Below, in pieces: positions 8,532-17,645 of a stretch of DNA of 64,000 bases (its first letter is position 1; every line of letters begins with the position of its first letter). The translations under genes were made by a program, and so were the position numbers. The notes below the pieces were generated by a model. The model had not been told where the DNA came from, did not search any database, and worked only from the letters and a program-made list of their open reading frames with translations. Source of the DNA: JBBAFS01 sp041655255 (GTDB taxonomy: Bacteria > Spirochaetota > Spirochaetia > Sphaerochaetales > Sphaerochaetaceae); contig JBBAFS010000002.1 in NCBI GenBank assembly GCA_041655255.1, positions 1 to 64,000 on the forward strand, read 5' to 3'.

Positions 8532-9713
8532 ATGATTTGGGAAAATATTAAATTAGCCTTCAAAAGCATGATGGCAAGTAAAATGAGAACACTGTTAAGT
8601 CTCTTAGGCATTGTCATTGGAGTGGGGTCGGTTATTGCCATTCTCACCCTTGGTGAGAGTGCTACTAAAAGTATCACCCAAACCATTGTCGAAGGGGGAT
8701 TAGAGATGGTGACCATCTTCCCTGTTCGATCAGAGAAGGCTGCTAATGAGTTTACCGAAGACTTTGGTGATCGTCTGATGGCTAATGTCGATCACATCAA
8801 AACAGTGCTTCCTGTGAACTCTTCCACAGCTCGATTAAGAATTGGTCAAAAGAGTTACTCAGCGAATGTTTCAGGTGTTCAAAGCATCTATGCCAATATT
8901 CTCGATTACCATGTGGAAGATGGAGAGTTTTTCACCTTAAGTGATAACCTCGCTTCTCGACAGGTTGTTGTGTTAGGTAGTGATGTTGCCGATGAGTTAT
9001 TCCCCAATGGAGATGCTATTGGACAATACCTCTCTATTTTTAGAAACCAAGCAAAAAGTTATTTAGTTGTAGGAGTGATGGAGAGTAAAGATGCCTCTTT
9101 TAACCTTCAGTTTAATAACAGTGTCTACATCCCTTATAACACGTATGCTCAACGGTTTATTAAACCAACCATTGTTGGTTCGTATGTGGTACGAGTAGCA
9201 GATGGGGCTGACTCACTTGTAGTCAGTGATGCCATTACCGATTATTTAGACTCCTCAATTGGTAGTGATGCCTATATGTTATTCTCACCAGCTACCTTAG
9301 CTGAGATGGCTGAACAAATTACTGGAACCTTTAGTAGTTTTTTAGCAGCTATTGCTGCTATCTCACTGCTCGTTGGTGGTATTGGGATTATGAACATCAT
9401 GTTAGTCTCAGTTGCCGAGAGGACTCGAGAAATTGGGATTCGTAAAGCGATGGGAGCTTCTCCATGGACGATCATGGGACAGTTTATTACCGAAGCTATT
9501 GTGTTAACCATCACCGGTGGTATCATTGGTATAGCACTAGGAACAGCGCTTAGTTATGCTGTAGCTAACTTACTTGAGTGGGGGCTTTATATTAAATATA
9601 GTGCTTTTGTCTTTGCTACAGGATTCTCCATGCTCGTTGGTATATTCTTTGGATGGTATCCAGCTATGAAAGCATCAAAGTTAGACCCCATTGAGGCATT
9701 GAACTATGAATAA
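8532..9713 (+). CDS. MacB-like ABC transporter permease (FtsX fold)
   Basis: 393 residues. The layout is MacB-like: TM1 near residues 19-42, a periplasmic core domain of about 230 residues, then three membrane segments near 275-300, 320-350 and 355-380. The conserved sequence RTREIGIRKAMGAS before TM3 and the terminal LDPIEAL motif are diagnostic of MacB permeases. The start codon follows the ATPase stop directly, with GGAGG 5 bases upstream inside that gene. Expected to work as a mechanotransmission exporter of peptides, lipoproteins or drugs; the cargo cannot be read from sequence. Confidence 0.9.
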   Translation: MIWENIKLAFKSMMASKMRTLLSLLGIVIGVGSVIAILTLGESATKSITQTIVEGGLEMVTIFPVRSEKAANEFTEDFGDRLMANVDHIKTVLPVNSSTARLRIGQKSYSANVSGVQSIYANILDYHVEDGEFFTLSDNLASRQVVVLGSDVADELFPNGDAIGQYLSIFRNQAKSYLVVGVMESKDASFNLQFNNSVYIPYNTYAQRFIKPTIVGSYVVRVADGADSLVVSDAITDYLDSSIGSDAYMLFSPATLAEMAEQITGTFSSFLAAIAAISLLVGGIGIMNIMLVSVAERTREIGIRKAMGASPWTIMGQFITEAIVLTITGGIIGIALGTALSYAVANLLEWGLYIKYSAFVFATGFSMLVGIFFGWYPAMKASKLDPIEALNYE

Positions 9714-11010
9714 CAAAAGAAGGTGGATGTTCGTTGATGGCAAAGAGCCGCTTTTTGTCATCTTAGGACTTCTCTTCCTTTTTGTACTGTTAGTAACCTT
9801 AGTGTTGTTTCTTTCACAATCAATTATCGATAAAGAAAATACATTAATGCAATTTGAGGCAGAGCGGGGCTTTGCCTCATCGACATTAATGCTTCTTCAA
9901 CAAGAACACTCTCAGGCCCTCAGTGCCATGGAAGAGTTATCCATTAGAGGAATAGGCGTTTATACAAGCGAAGGGCGTCTTCGATTGGGTTTAGGTTCTA
10001 TTCCTAATATTCTCCCTTTAGAGAAGTTTCATGAAGCTCTTCATCAAAGAGGAGCAAGCCAATCAACTCAAGGGGTAGCACTTTATAACAAAGAGAGTGG
10101 TCTTATTGAGTATTTTCGTTTCAGTCGAGTAAGTGTTCAAGTTGAAACAGGAAACTTCTTATTAGAAGAGAGTGGGTATTTACCTTCTCCTCTTTATTTC
10201 CCCGATTTGTTATATATCCTTTTTGATGGGAAGCAATACCATCAAAAAATTGTAATGGTACGATTCTTTAGAGTCGTTGCTATCTTCTTATTATTCTTTT
10301 TTCACCTTATGGTATTTCATATCTACCGAAGTAACCGTATCTACCGTGAGCGGTTGGCAAAACAAGAGAACTTGGTCAATTTAGGAGAAGCGGCACGAAC
10401 ACTCGCTCATGAAATTAAAAACCCCTTAAGTGCTATCACTCTTCAATTAGCTCTTTTAAAGAAAACCCTTCCCAAAGAGTCAGTTGAAGATCTCTCTGTG
10501 ATTAATCAAGAAGTTGATCGTCTTACCCAATTAACAAACAAAGTCTCTGACTTTCTCCGTAATCCCATCGGACAACCTGAGGTTGTCGATGTCATTGCCT
10601 TGTTAGAGAGTATTATAAAAGTCTTTAGTAGCGAAGTTCACTTTCTTCCCCCTAAGATGCAATCAGTATCTATCCTCTTTGACCCTGATCGAGCTCGATC
10701 GGTATTTGAGAACCTCATTAAAAATGCCATAGAGAGCACCCAAGAACGTGATCCGCACGTCGAGGTTGAACTCATCAAAGGGAAAAGAAAACATATCCAC
10801 ATATTTATTCGTGATAGAGGAGATGGCATCGTTGAAGCAGAGATGTCAAAGATATTTGACCCATTTTATACAACAAAGATTCACGGCTCGGGTATTGGTC
10901 TTTCAATAAGTAGACAATTTATCCAAGCACGAGGGGGAAATCTGAAATTGTATCATCGTGAAGGTGGTGGAACGATTGTTGAAGTTATTTTACCTCTTCA
11001 TCACCAGTAG
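9706..11010 (+). CDS. Membrane sensor histidine kinase, NtrB/AtoS-like
   Basis: 434 residues. Two membrane segments (about 16-38 and 186-206) flank an extracytoplasmic sensor region of about 145 residues with no recognised domain. The H-box is LAHEIKNPLSAI with His235. The N-box LIKNAIEST, the G1 motif DRGDGI and the F/G2 part DPFYTTKIHGSGIGLSIS form a complete HATPase domain. It overlaps the permease gene by 8 bases and precedes its response regulator, so the pair probably senses envelope stress or a pump substrate and controls this operon. Confidence 0.92.
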   Translation: MNNKRRWMFVDGKEPLFVILGLLFLFVLLVTLVLFLSQSIIDKENTLMQFEAERGFASSTLMLLQQEHSQALSAMEELSIRGIGVYTSEGRLRLGLGSIPNILPLEKFHEALHQRGASQSTQGVALYNKESGLIEYFRFSRVSVQVETGNFLLEESGYLPSPLYFPDLLYILFDGKQYHQKIVMVRFFRVVAIFLLFFFHLMVFHIYRSNRIYRERLAKQENLVNLGEAARTLAHEIKNPLSAITLQLALLKKTLPKESVEDLSVINQEVDRLTQLTNKVSDFLRNPIGQPEVVDVIALLESIIKVFSSEVHFLPPKMQSVSILFDPDRARSVFENLIKNAIESTQERDPHVEVELIKGKRKHIHIFIRDRGDGIVEAEMSKIFDPFYTTKIHGSGIGLSISRQFIQARGGNLKLYHREGGGTIVEVILPLHHQ

Positions 11011-11018
11011 GAAAGATT

Positions 11019-12374
11019 ATGAGAATTTTAATAGTTGATGATGAACAAAACATTCGTGAGTTAATGGCTAAGTATCTTCAGCTGGAAGATCTACAAAGTG
11101 ATGCCGCTGAAAATGGATTATCAGCACAGCGCCTTTTAAGAGAACACTCGTACGACGCATGTCTCATCGACTTAAAAATGCCAGGAATGGATGGCATCTC
11201 TTTAATTAAATGGATTCGATCAGAAGGCTTTATGATGCCTCTTATTATGATGAGTGCCCATGGAGAGATTCGGGATGCTGTCACAGCTCTTAAAGAGGGG
11301 GCTCAAGATTATGTTGTCAAACCATTTGATCCTGAGGAACTGACAATACGATTACGTACCCTCTTAGATGCCCATAAACTATGGGCTCGCTCCGAAAGTG
11401 CAAAATCTCAAGATGAAGATGAACTTGTAGGTGAAACTCCAAGTATGAAAAAGATCAAAGAGGTGATCTCTCGTATTGCCCACACCCAGGCAACAGTGTT
11501 AATCACTGGTGAAAGTGGAACAGGTAAAGAAGTCGTTGCTCGTCAGATCCACGCTCAATCACAAATGAGTGAGGGTCCTTTTGTTGCGATTAATATTGGA
11601 GGAGTCCCTGAAACTCTTTTAGAGAGTGAACTGTTTGGATATGAGAAAGGGGCTTTCACTGGAGCCGTTGGTCGTAAAATTGGGATGTTCGAACTCTCTA
11701 GTGGGGGGACACTTTTTTTAGATGAGATTGGAGATATGCCCATTGCACTACAGGTGAAACTTCTTCGAGTGCTACAAGAGCGGAAGATTATGAGATTAGG
11801 CGGTACCGATCCAATTCCCATCAATGCCCGTATTGTCGCTGCTACCAATAAAGATATTGAACAACGAGTTCGAGAAGGATTATTTCGAGAAGACCTTTTT
11901 TATCGTTTAAATGTGGTTCGTATTGAACTACCTCCCCTGCGTGAACGGAGAGAGGATATCCCCTCCTTAGCTGGAGTAATTTTAGGAAAACTCCATCGCC
12001 AGATGGGTCATAAAATTGAACGTATTTCCCCTGAGGCCTTAGAAGCGCTACAAAATCACTCATTTTATGGAAATGTTCGTGAGTTGGAAAATATGTTAGA
12101 GAGGGCTGTGATCTTTGCCCAAGGGACAACGTTAACTCTCTCTGATGTAGATCTCAGAGAGAGTGTCTCCTCATTTCACCAACAACAAAGTCATTCTCAC
12201 ACTCCTTTAGTAGGGGATGACCAAGAGGCGAAGAGTCTTAAAGAGTTAGAAGTAGAAGCAATTATTAGAAGCTTGCACAGGTGGGAAGGAAATCGCACCC
12301 ATGCAGCACAAGAGTTGGGTATCTCACGTAGAACGTTGATTAATAAAATTGCCGATTATGAACTCGATCTTTAA
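11019..12374 (+). CDS. NtrC-family response regulator, sigma-54 activator
   Basis: 451 residues in three parts. The receiver domain has acidic Asp7 and Asp8, phospho-acceptor Asp51 (LIDLKMPG) and conserved Lys in VVKPF. The AAA+ domain has Walker A GESGTGKE, the sigma-54 contact loop GAFTGA, Walker B GGTLFLDEIGD and the arginine-rich sensor region REDLFYRLNV. The C-terminus is a Fis-type helix-turn-helix (HAAQELGISRRTLINKIADY). It implies that the genome encodes RpoN. Target sites probably include the palindrome at 5059-5077. It starts 8 bases after the kinase stop with AGGAAAG upstream. Its stop overlaps the convergent ridA stop. Confidence 0.95.
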   Translation: MRILIVDDEQNIRELMAKYLQLEDLQSDAAENGLSAQRLLREHSYDACLIDLKMPGMDGISLIKWIRSEGFMMPLIMMSAHGEIRDAVTALKEGAQDYVVKPFDPEELTIRLRTLLDAHKLWARSESAKSQDEDELVGETPSMKKIKEVISRIAHTQATVLITGESGTGKEVVARQIHAQSQMSEGPFVAINIGGVPETLLESELFGYEKGAFTGAVGRKIGMFELSSGGTLFLDEIGDMPIALQVKLLRVLQERKIMRLGGTDPIPINARIVAATNKDIEQRVREGLFREDLFYRLNVVRIELPPLRERREDIPSLAGVILGKLHRQMGHKIERISPEALEALQNHSFYGNVRELENMLERAVIFAQGTTLTLSDVDLRESVSSFHQQQSHSHTPLVGDDQEAKSLKELEVEAIIRSLHRWEGNRTHAAQELGISRRTLINKIADYELDL

Positions 12375-12748
12375 AATGAACAGATAACTGAAATCTCAAC
12401 TAACGCATCTTTGGGTAAACGAGCAACTTCGACGCACTCACGAGCTGGAGGGTCTTGGGTAAAATAGGTCCCGTACACACTGTTAAAGAGGGAAAAGTTG
12501 TTCATATCCTCTAAAAAACAGGTCGATTTCACCACTGAATCGAGTGTTAAACCCGCTTCATCTAACACCGCTTTAATATTCTTCATCACCTGGTGTGTCT
12601 GTCCTTCAATATCTGATGAGGCAAACTCTCCAGTGACTGGGTCAATGGGTAGTTGTCCTGAGACAAATAGTAAGCCATTGGCTATAACGGCTTGTGAATA
12701 GGGCCCCACAGCTTTTGGAGCCTCTACTGAGTGAATAATTTTTTTCAT
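12371..12748 (-). CDS. ridA: RidA family reactive-intermediate deaminase
   Basis: 125 residues, the family size. It has the RidA signature (APKAVGPYSQAV near the N-terminus, FVSGQLPIDP, and the terminal block with PPARECVEVARLPKDALVEI). The conserved Arg of the PPAR motif, needed for carboxylate binding, is present. Function in the family: hydrolysis of reactive enamine/imine intermediates such as 2-aminoacrylate. I placed the start at ATG 12748 because GGAGG lies just upstream; the longer frame adds nine residues unlike the family. The stop shares TTAA with the opposing regulator gene. Confidence 0.92.
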   Translation of the reverse strand: MKKIIHSVEAPKAVGPYSQAVIANGLLFVSGQLPIDPVTGEFASSDIEGQTHQVMKNIKAVLDEAGLTLDSVVKSTCFLEDMNNFSLFNSVYGTYFTQDPPARECVEVARLPKDALVEISVICSF

Positions 12749-12806
12749 CTCTCCTCCTATACAATACAATAACAAGAGAATACTAAAGAAGAGGACCTTT
12801 ACTCAA

Positions 12807-12836
12807 TTGGCTTAGGCAAAAGGTGTGTGATACACT
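12807..12836 (+). promoter_or_regulatory. Sigma-70-type promoter of pepF
   Basis: TTGGCT (12807-12812), an 18-base spacer and TACACT (12831-12836). This predicts a start near 12843 and a leader of about 23 bases with a GGAG ribosome binding site at 12856. It is therefore not a leaderless start. Confidence 0.5.
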
Positions 12837-12865
12837 GAAATTTAAACCATCAATTGGAGATGAAT

Positions 12866-14641
12866 ATGAGTGCATTACCACATTGGGACCTCAGTTCCAT
12901 TTACCCCTCACTTGAAAGTGAGTTATTTATTGCAGATATGAAAAACTTAGAGACCTTAGCCACACAGCTAGAGAAGCAACTTTCACAAGTGGAGCTTTTA
13001 GACGCCTCTTCATTACAAGAGATTTTAGAGACATACCAAAAGCTTTTTGATACTGCTTCAACACTGTATGCTTACACTCAAGCGATTGTGACAGTAAACA
13101 CAAACGATGAGTTCGCTCTACGAAAACTTGGAGATGTCGAAAAAGCACTCTTAGATGTGCGAGCGAAACATGTAAAACTTCTCTCTTTTTTAGCTCATCA
13201 TCAAAAAGAGATTCAGCCCCTCATCAAAAAAGGGGGAGATGTACACGATTATCGCTATGCTCTTGAAGAATTACTCCAAGAACAAAGTCACACCCTCAGT
13301 GAAAAAGAAGAGTCTCTTGCTGCTGATTTAAATAGAAGTGGCACCGAAGCATGGTCTCGCTTACAAGAGGCTATTAGTTCAAATGCCTCTACCATATGGG
13401 ATGAGAAAAAAGGGATTGAAAAAACAGTGATTCAACTGAGATCTCTCGCTTTTGATCCTGATCGCTCAATTCGCAAAAAAGCGTTTGAGAAAGAGCTCTC
13501 AATATGGAAGCAACACGAAATAGCGTTCGCCTCAGCTCTTAATGGGGTAAAAGGGACAACTATTACATTAGATGGCAAAAGAGGCTACGCATCGCCTTTA
13601 GAGCGCTCTATGATAGATTCACGAATTGATCAAACCATTTTAGATGCTCTTATTGGAACGATTGAACAAAATCTTGAAGTGTTTAGAAGATACCTTCGGG
13701 CAAAAGCGAACTATTTAGGTGTTCCTTCTCTCGCTTTTTACGATCTCTTTGCTCCAGTGGGGAAACATACAACAACATATAGTTATGCCCAAGCTCAAAC
13801 TTTTATCGTTAAAGAATTCACCCGCTTTCATCCACCGATGGGATCTTTTGCTCAAGAGGCGTTTGATCGCAATTGGATTGATAGTGAGCCTCGTAGTGGT
13901 AAAGTAGGGGGAGCGTATTGTACCTCATTTCCTTTACGGCAAGAGAGTCGTATCTTAGCGAATTACGATTACACATTTGATGGGTTATCGACAATAGCTC
14001 ATGAACTAGGGCATGCATATCATGATCATGTGACAAACTCATTACCCTACTTATTACGCCAATACCCAATGACTCTTGCTGAGACCGCTTCAATTTTTAG
14101 CCAAGTAGTTATCTTTCAAGGTGCCTTACAAGATGCCGATGTCGATGCCTCTTTATCACTCATTGAGAGTTTCTTACAAGACTCGACTCAAGTGTGTGTC
14201 GATATCCTCTCACGTTACTACTTTGAAAAAAATCTTTTTGAAAAGCGTGAGAAAGGGGAACTCCTTGCAAAAGAGTTATCTCAATTAATGATTGATGCTC
14301 AAAAAGCCTCATATGGTGAAGCTTTAGATGAGAGTGCCTTACACCCATACATGTGGGCAGTAAAAGGACACTACTACCGTAGTGATCTCTCCTTTTACAA
14401 CTATCCGTATGCCTTTGGCCAACTCTTTGGTCTTGGGGTGTACCATCTAGCACAACAAGAGGGAGATAGCTTTGGCTCTCGATATGATGAACTACTTCGT
14501 CACACAGGACGCTCTAGTGCCCAAGATGTTGCTTCAACTGTTGGTATAGATATTACTAAGGCCTCTTTTTGGCAACAAGGAATTGATCTCATTAGTTCAT
14601 ATGTCGATCAATTTTGTAACCTCGTTGGCTACTCTGAGTAA
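12866..14641 (+). CDS. pepF: Oligoendopeptidase F, M3 zinc metallopeptidase
   Basis: 591 residues, the usual PepF length (about 600). The zinc site HELGH is present (TIAHELGHAYHDH near residue 375) with a downstream Glu in the LAETASIF motif that provides the third ligand. The N-terminal helical domain matches the family (LPHWDLSSIYPSLES). It would cleave short peptides in the cytoplasm and so process what the Opp transporter imports. ATG at 12866 has GGAG six bases upstream; the earlier TTG (12854) and ATG (12860) are too close to that site. Confidence 0.94.
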   Translation: MSALPHWDLSSIYPSLESELFIADMKNLETLATQLEKQLSQVELLDASSLQEILETYQKLFDTASTLYAYTQAIVTVNTNDEFALRKLGDVEKALLDVRAKHVKLLSFLAHHQKEIQPLIKKGGDVHDYRYALEELLQEQSHTLSEKEESLAADLNRSGTEAWSRLQEAISSNASTIWDEKKGIEKTVIQLRSLAFDPDRSIRKKAFEKELSIWKQHEIAFASALNGVKGTTITLDGKRGYASPLERSMIDSRIDQTILDALIGTIEQNLEVFRRYLRAKANYLGVPSLAFYDLFAPVGKHTTTYSYAQAQTFIVKEFTRFHPPMGSFAQEAFDRNWIDSEPRSGKVGGAYCTSFPLRQESRILANYDYTFDGLSTIAHELGHAYHDHVTNSLPYLLRQYPMTLAETASIFSQVVIFQGALQDADVDASLSLIESFLQDSTQVCVDILSRYYFEKNLFEKREKGELLAKELSQLMIDAQKASYGEALDESALHPYMWAVKGHYYRSDLSFYNYPYAFGQLFGLGVYHLAQQEGDSFGSRYDELLRHTGRSSAQDVASTVGIDITKASFWQQGIDLISSYVDQFCNLVGYSE

Positions 14642-14647
14642 AAGTGC

Positions 14648-15766
14648 ATGATTGTAGAGTTAGTTGTTGAAAAAGTAGTCTCCCACGGTGAGGGCTTAGC
14701 TCGTTATAATAACGAAGTGGTCTTTATCAGTGATGTGCTTCCCGGCGAGCACATCACTGTAGAACTACGTGAGGAGAAAAAAGGGTTATACCGAGGGACT
14801 CTTCTCTCTATTGATAAGCCTTCATCACACAGAGTAACACCTCCATGCCCTTACTATGGGGTGTGTGGTGGGTGTGACTTTCAATATGTAGAGAGTTCTT
14901 ACCAAGTAGAGCTCAAAGAGGAGATTGTTAAAGAGAACCTCAAACGGATTGGAAAAGTCGATTACAGATACACCTTTCTCCCCTCAGAAGTTGATCATCC
15001 ATGGGCTTATCGTCATAGAGTTAAATTTCATAGAGATGAACAAAGCGGAGCTATAGGATTTTTAGGGAGAAAAAGTCACACGGTAATCGATATCGCATCT
15101 TGTCCAATATTAGTAGAGAACCTCAATAGGTTGTTATCTGAAAAACGGGAGATCTTACAACAGCAAAGTAGTTCAACCATTGAGGTGTTATCAAATCAAA
15201 GAGAACTCTCTTTTGATGATACAACAATCCCATTTTACCTGAATGGAAAGACAATCTACGGTAGTGGAAATCTCTTTTTCCAATCTCACGCTTCACTTAT
15301 TGAGCCGATGATTGACTTTGTTCAAAGACACACAGAAGGTGATCACATTGTTGATTTATACAGTGGAGTAGGAATGTTTGCCGCCTTTGTTGAATCAGCA
15401 GATAACAATGTCGTAGCTGTGGAGCGAGACAAAAAGGCTCTTAATGTTGCGAAAAAGAACCTCTCATACACCACCTTTTTTACTCAAAAAAGTGAATCAT
15501 GGGCTCGTTCACACTCACTAGCACAGTGCGATACCCTTATTGTTGACCCTCCACGGGTGGGAATAGATAACAAAGTGATTCAAGCTATTGGGAAGTTACA
15601 ACCTAAAAAGATTATCTACGTCTCATGTAACAGTGCCACTCTCGCTCGTGATATTCATCGCCTCAGAACGTACGGTTATGTTACAGAGATAGTACAACTG
15701 TTTGATCTGTATCCTCAGACAACACATGTGGAGACGATAGTATTGATGTCGAGGGTTAAGACCTGA
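14648..15766 (+). CDS. 23S rRNA (uracil-5)-methyltransferase, RlmD/RumA family
   Basis: 372 residues. An N-terminal TRAM domain (about 1-55) is followed by the [4Fe-4S] cysteines CPYYGVCGGC and a fourth Cys in IASCPILV. The SAM motif is VDLYSGVGMFAAF near 235. The catalytic Cys lies in YVSCNSATLARD and the base-contacting motif is VDPPRVG. This family forms 5-methyluridine in 23S rRNA (U1939 or U747) or tRNA. The Fe-S motif favours the RumA/RumB branch over TrmA, but the exact site is unknown. It starts 6 bases after pepF and is probably co-transcribed. Confidence 0.85.
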   Translation: MIVELVVEKVVSHGEGLARYNNEVVFISDVLPGEHITVELREEKKGLYRGTLLSIDKPSSHRVTPPCPYYGVCGGCDFQYVESSYQVELKEEIVKENLKRIGKVDYRYTFLPSEVDHPWAYRHRVKFHRDEQSGAIGFLGRKSHTVIDIASCPILVENLNRLLSEKREILQQQSSSTIEVLSNQRELSFDDTTIPFYLNGKTIYGSGNLFFQSHASLIEPMIDFVQRHTEGDHIVDLYSGVGMFAAFVESADNNVVAVERDKKALNVAKKNLSYTTFFTQKSESWARSHSLAQCDTLIVDPPRVGIDNKVIQAIGKLQPKKIIYVSCNSATLARDIHRLRTYGYVTEIVQLFDLYPQTTHVETIVLMSRVKT

Positions 15767-16221
15767 TAGGCGTTAAAATCTTAAACATAAAACTGCGTGT
15801 CATTTATCAGGATGAGTGCTGCCTGGATTAGCTACGAGAGGTTTTGTCATTGTATGAGCCTGCCTGCTTAGAGACTGGTACGGTGGCTTCGGTAATAGCA
15901 ACCTCTCTTTATGAGATTGGCCTTCGTCATAGGTTGCACACTCCATCGTTAGTATTTCTTGACAGAGGATGTGGAAGCTGCTAGCGCAGTTCCAATGAAA
16001 AGAAGATAGAGTAAACCAATAAATCCATAGTATAGTCTAGGTACATGGGCCACCAAGTGTCCGAGTGTTTTTACACTCCTGAACGAGACTTATTGGATAT
16101 GTACTGGACAGCTATCTGTTACAAGGTCTCTCACTGATACATACAGACGAGAACTATCACATCTTTGAGACGGATGGAGTTATCGAGTAATGAAAAATGA
16201 GTATAAGGGAGGTGATACCCA
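15767..16221. other. 455-base region without a recognisable gene, upstream edge of the fic island
   Basis: No frame longer than about 50 codons gives a recognisable protein, and stops are frequent in all frames. A small perfect hairpin (GAGTGT-TTTT-ACACTC, 16063-16078) is present. Base composition looks more balanced than in neighbouring genes. GGGCCACC at 16047-16054 recurs at 17412-17419 on the other side of fic, but 8 bases are expected by chance in regions this size. It may be decayed transferred DNA. Confidence 0.4.
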
Positions 16222-17303
16222 GTGAATAGCGATCCCTTTAAGGAATATGTTAAAGAGTCTGAACCGGACAAGCGGGACAAAGGTTATGCATGGCATACGG
16301 CCATTGTTCTGCAGGCGGTTGACGGACTTAAGACGTCAGAATACTTGGTACACACTGCAATTCGCAACATCGAAGGTGAAATTTCCTTTGAGCAAGCTAA
16401 TACCCTTTTGCAGAGCTATTATGAGGAGAACCCTGCCCGCGAAGCAGATGATCGTACTGAGGAGGCGGATAAAGTTTCGGCCAGAATTGCTGCACTTCTT
16501 TCAGAGAAAGCCTTCAGCTTTACTCCCAATGAGTACTTTTCCATTCACAGAAAGCTATTCACCGGCATCTATTCCCATGCGGGCGCGCCAGGGATTATAA
16601 CATTACCAAAAAAGAGTGGGTGCTCAACGGAGCTACAGTGCTTTACGGAACTGCCACGGAGCTAAAAGCGACACTGAATTACGATTTCTCCGAGGAGAAA
16701 AAGTTCTCCTACAAGAATCTTTCAATGGATGATATTATTCATCACCTTGCAGTCTTTATATCCAGGTTGTGGCAAATCCACGTCTTCGGTGAAGGCAATA
16801 CCAGAGCGACTGCAGTGTTCTTTATCACATATCTTTGCACCCTTGGCTTTGATGTAACAAACGACATCTTTGCTGAGAATGCGTGGTATTTCCGCAATTC
16901 CCTTGTCAGGGCAAACTATAACGACTTACAAAACGGGATCCACAAGACAACGAAGTTTCTTAAGCTGTTCTTAAGAAATTTACTGCTAAACGAAAAACAT
17001 CAACTCCATAACCAGACATTACATATCAGCGAAACCTATATGGCACCGAGAAAAGTGAACATTGAGAGAGGAAAAGCGAACATTCAGGCCTCCTTTACAG
17101 CTAAGACGGCTTCTCATGTGTGCACATTGCTAGAGGAATACGGCTTTCAGACGATCTTTGGAAGATCGAATGTTCAGGAAATCCTCGATCTGAAACCGAC
17201 CAGAAGTAGTGCGCTAGTGAAAGAGATGGCAGAGAAAGGATTTGTCGAACCGGTAACTGGACACGGAAAAGGAAAGTACAGATTCATATTGCATAAGATT
17301 TGA
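16222..17303 (+). pseudogene. Fic family protein (AMP-transferase fold), split by a frameshift
   Basis: The N-terminal part (GTG 16222, DPFKEYVKESEPDKRDK, then RTEEADKVSARIA) runs to HAG at 16584. The remainder (RDYNITKKEWVLNG) continues in another frame from 16590. One base is missing (or two are extra) in the GC-rich stretch 16582-16592. The Fic core is HVFGEGNTRATAVF: catalytic His, Glu, Gly, Asn and the first Arg are kept, Pro is Val, and the second Arg is Ala. A winged-helix region closes the protein (about the last 70 residues). A very strong ribosome binding site (AAGGGAGGTGAT, 16205-16216) precedes the GTG. Codon use is richer in G and C than its neighbours, which suggests transfer. 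Sequencing error is the main alternative. Confidence 0.85.
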
Positions 17304-17414
17304 GACGATGAAAGTCTCGCCTCTTGAAAAAGTCCCATGTTATGCGGGCTTCTAAACATATGAATTTATTTCAGCGAACGTCGATGGTAGAAGAGATCAC
17401 ATGGACGTGTCGGG

Positions 17415-17434
17415 CCACCTAGAGTGTGAGGTGG
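17415..17434 (-). terminator. Possible hairpin after the opp-linked small gene
   Basis: On the minus strand CCACCT-CACACTCT-AGGTGG lies 14-33 bases after the small membrane protein stop. There is no T run, so it is at best a weak terminator or an mRNA end-protecting hairpin. Confidence 0.3.
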
Positions 17435-17447
17435 TAGTTCTGGCTCT

Positions 17448-17645
17448 TTAGTGGGTAAAGAACCAGTATAAGAACCAAACAATCCCAATAAGTAGAAGAA
17501 TGACAGGGGTAAAGACAATAAATGCGCTGATAATCATCGCTAATATGTCTCCCTTCTCTAACTCCTCTTTTTTGATTGAGTCTTTCTCTTTTTTCTCAAT
17601 CTCATCGACATCGAGAACACGTTTAATTTTCCGTGGAAAGAGCAT
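17448..17645 (-). CDS. Small single-pass membrane protein of unknown function
   Basis: 65 residues. A charged N-terminal half (PRKIKRVLDVDEIEKKEKD, then KKEELEKGD) is followed by a long hydrophobic stretch (about 34-62, AMIISAFIVFTPVILLLIG) and a short aromatic tail. ATG at 17645 has an AGGAG site; the longer frame starting at 17663 has none. It overlaps the end of oppF by 23 bases and is the last gene of that transcript. I do not recognise the family. It may be an accessory subunit of the transporter, but only position supports this. Confidence 0.6.
   Translation of the reverse strand: MLFPRKIKRVLDVDEIEKKEKDSIKKEELEKGDILAMIISAFIVFTPVILLLIGIVWFLYWFFTH

Noticed and set aside
16047..17419. GGGCCACC direct repeat on both sides of fic as possible target-site duplication
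   Set aside because: Eight bases are expected by chance between regions of 455 and 144 bases, and no inverted repeats or transposase are present.
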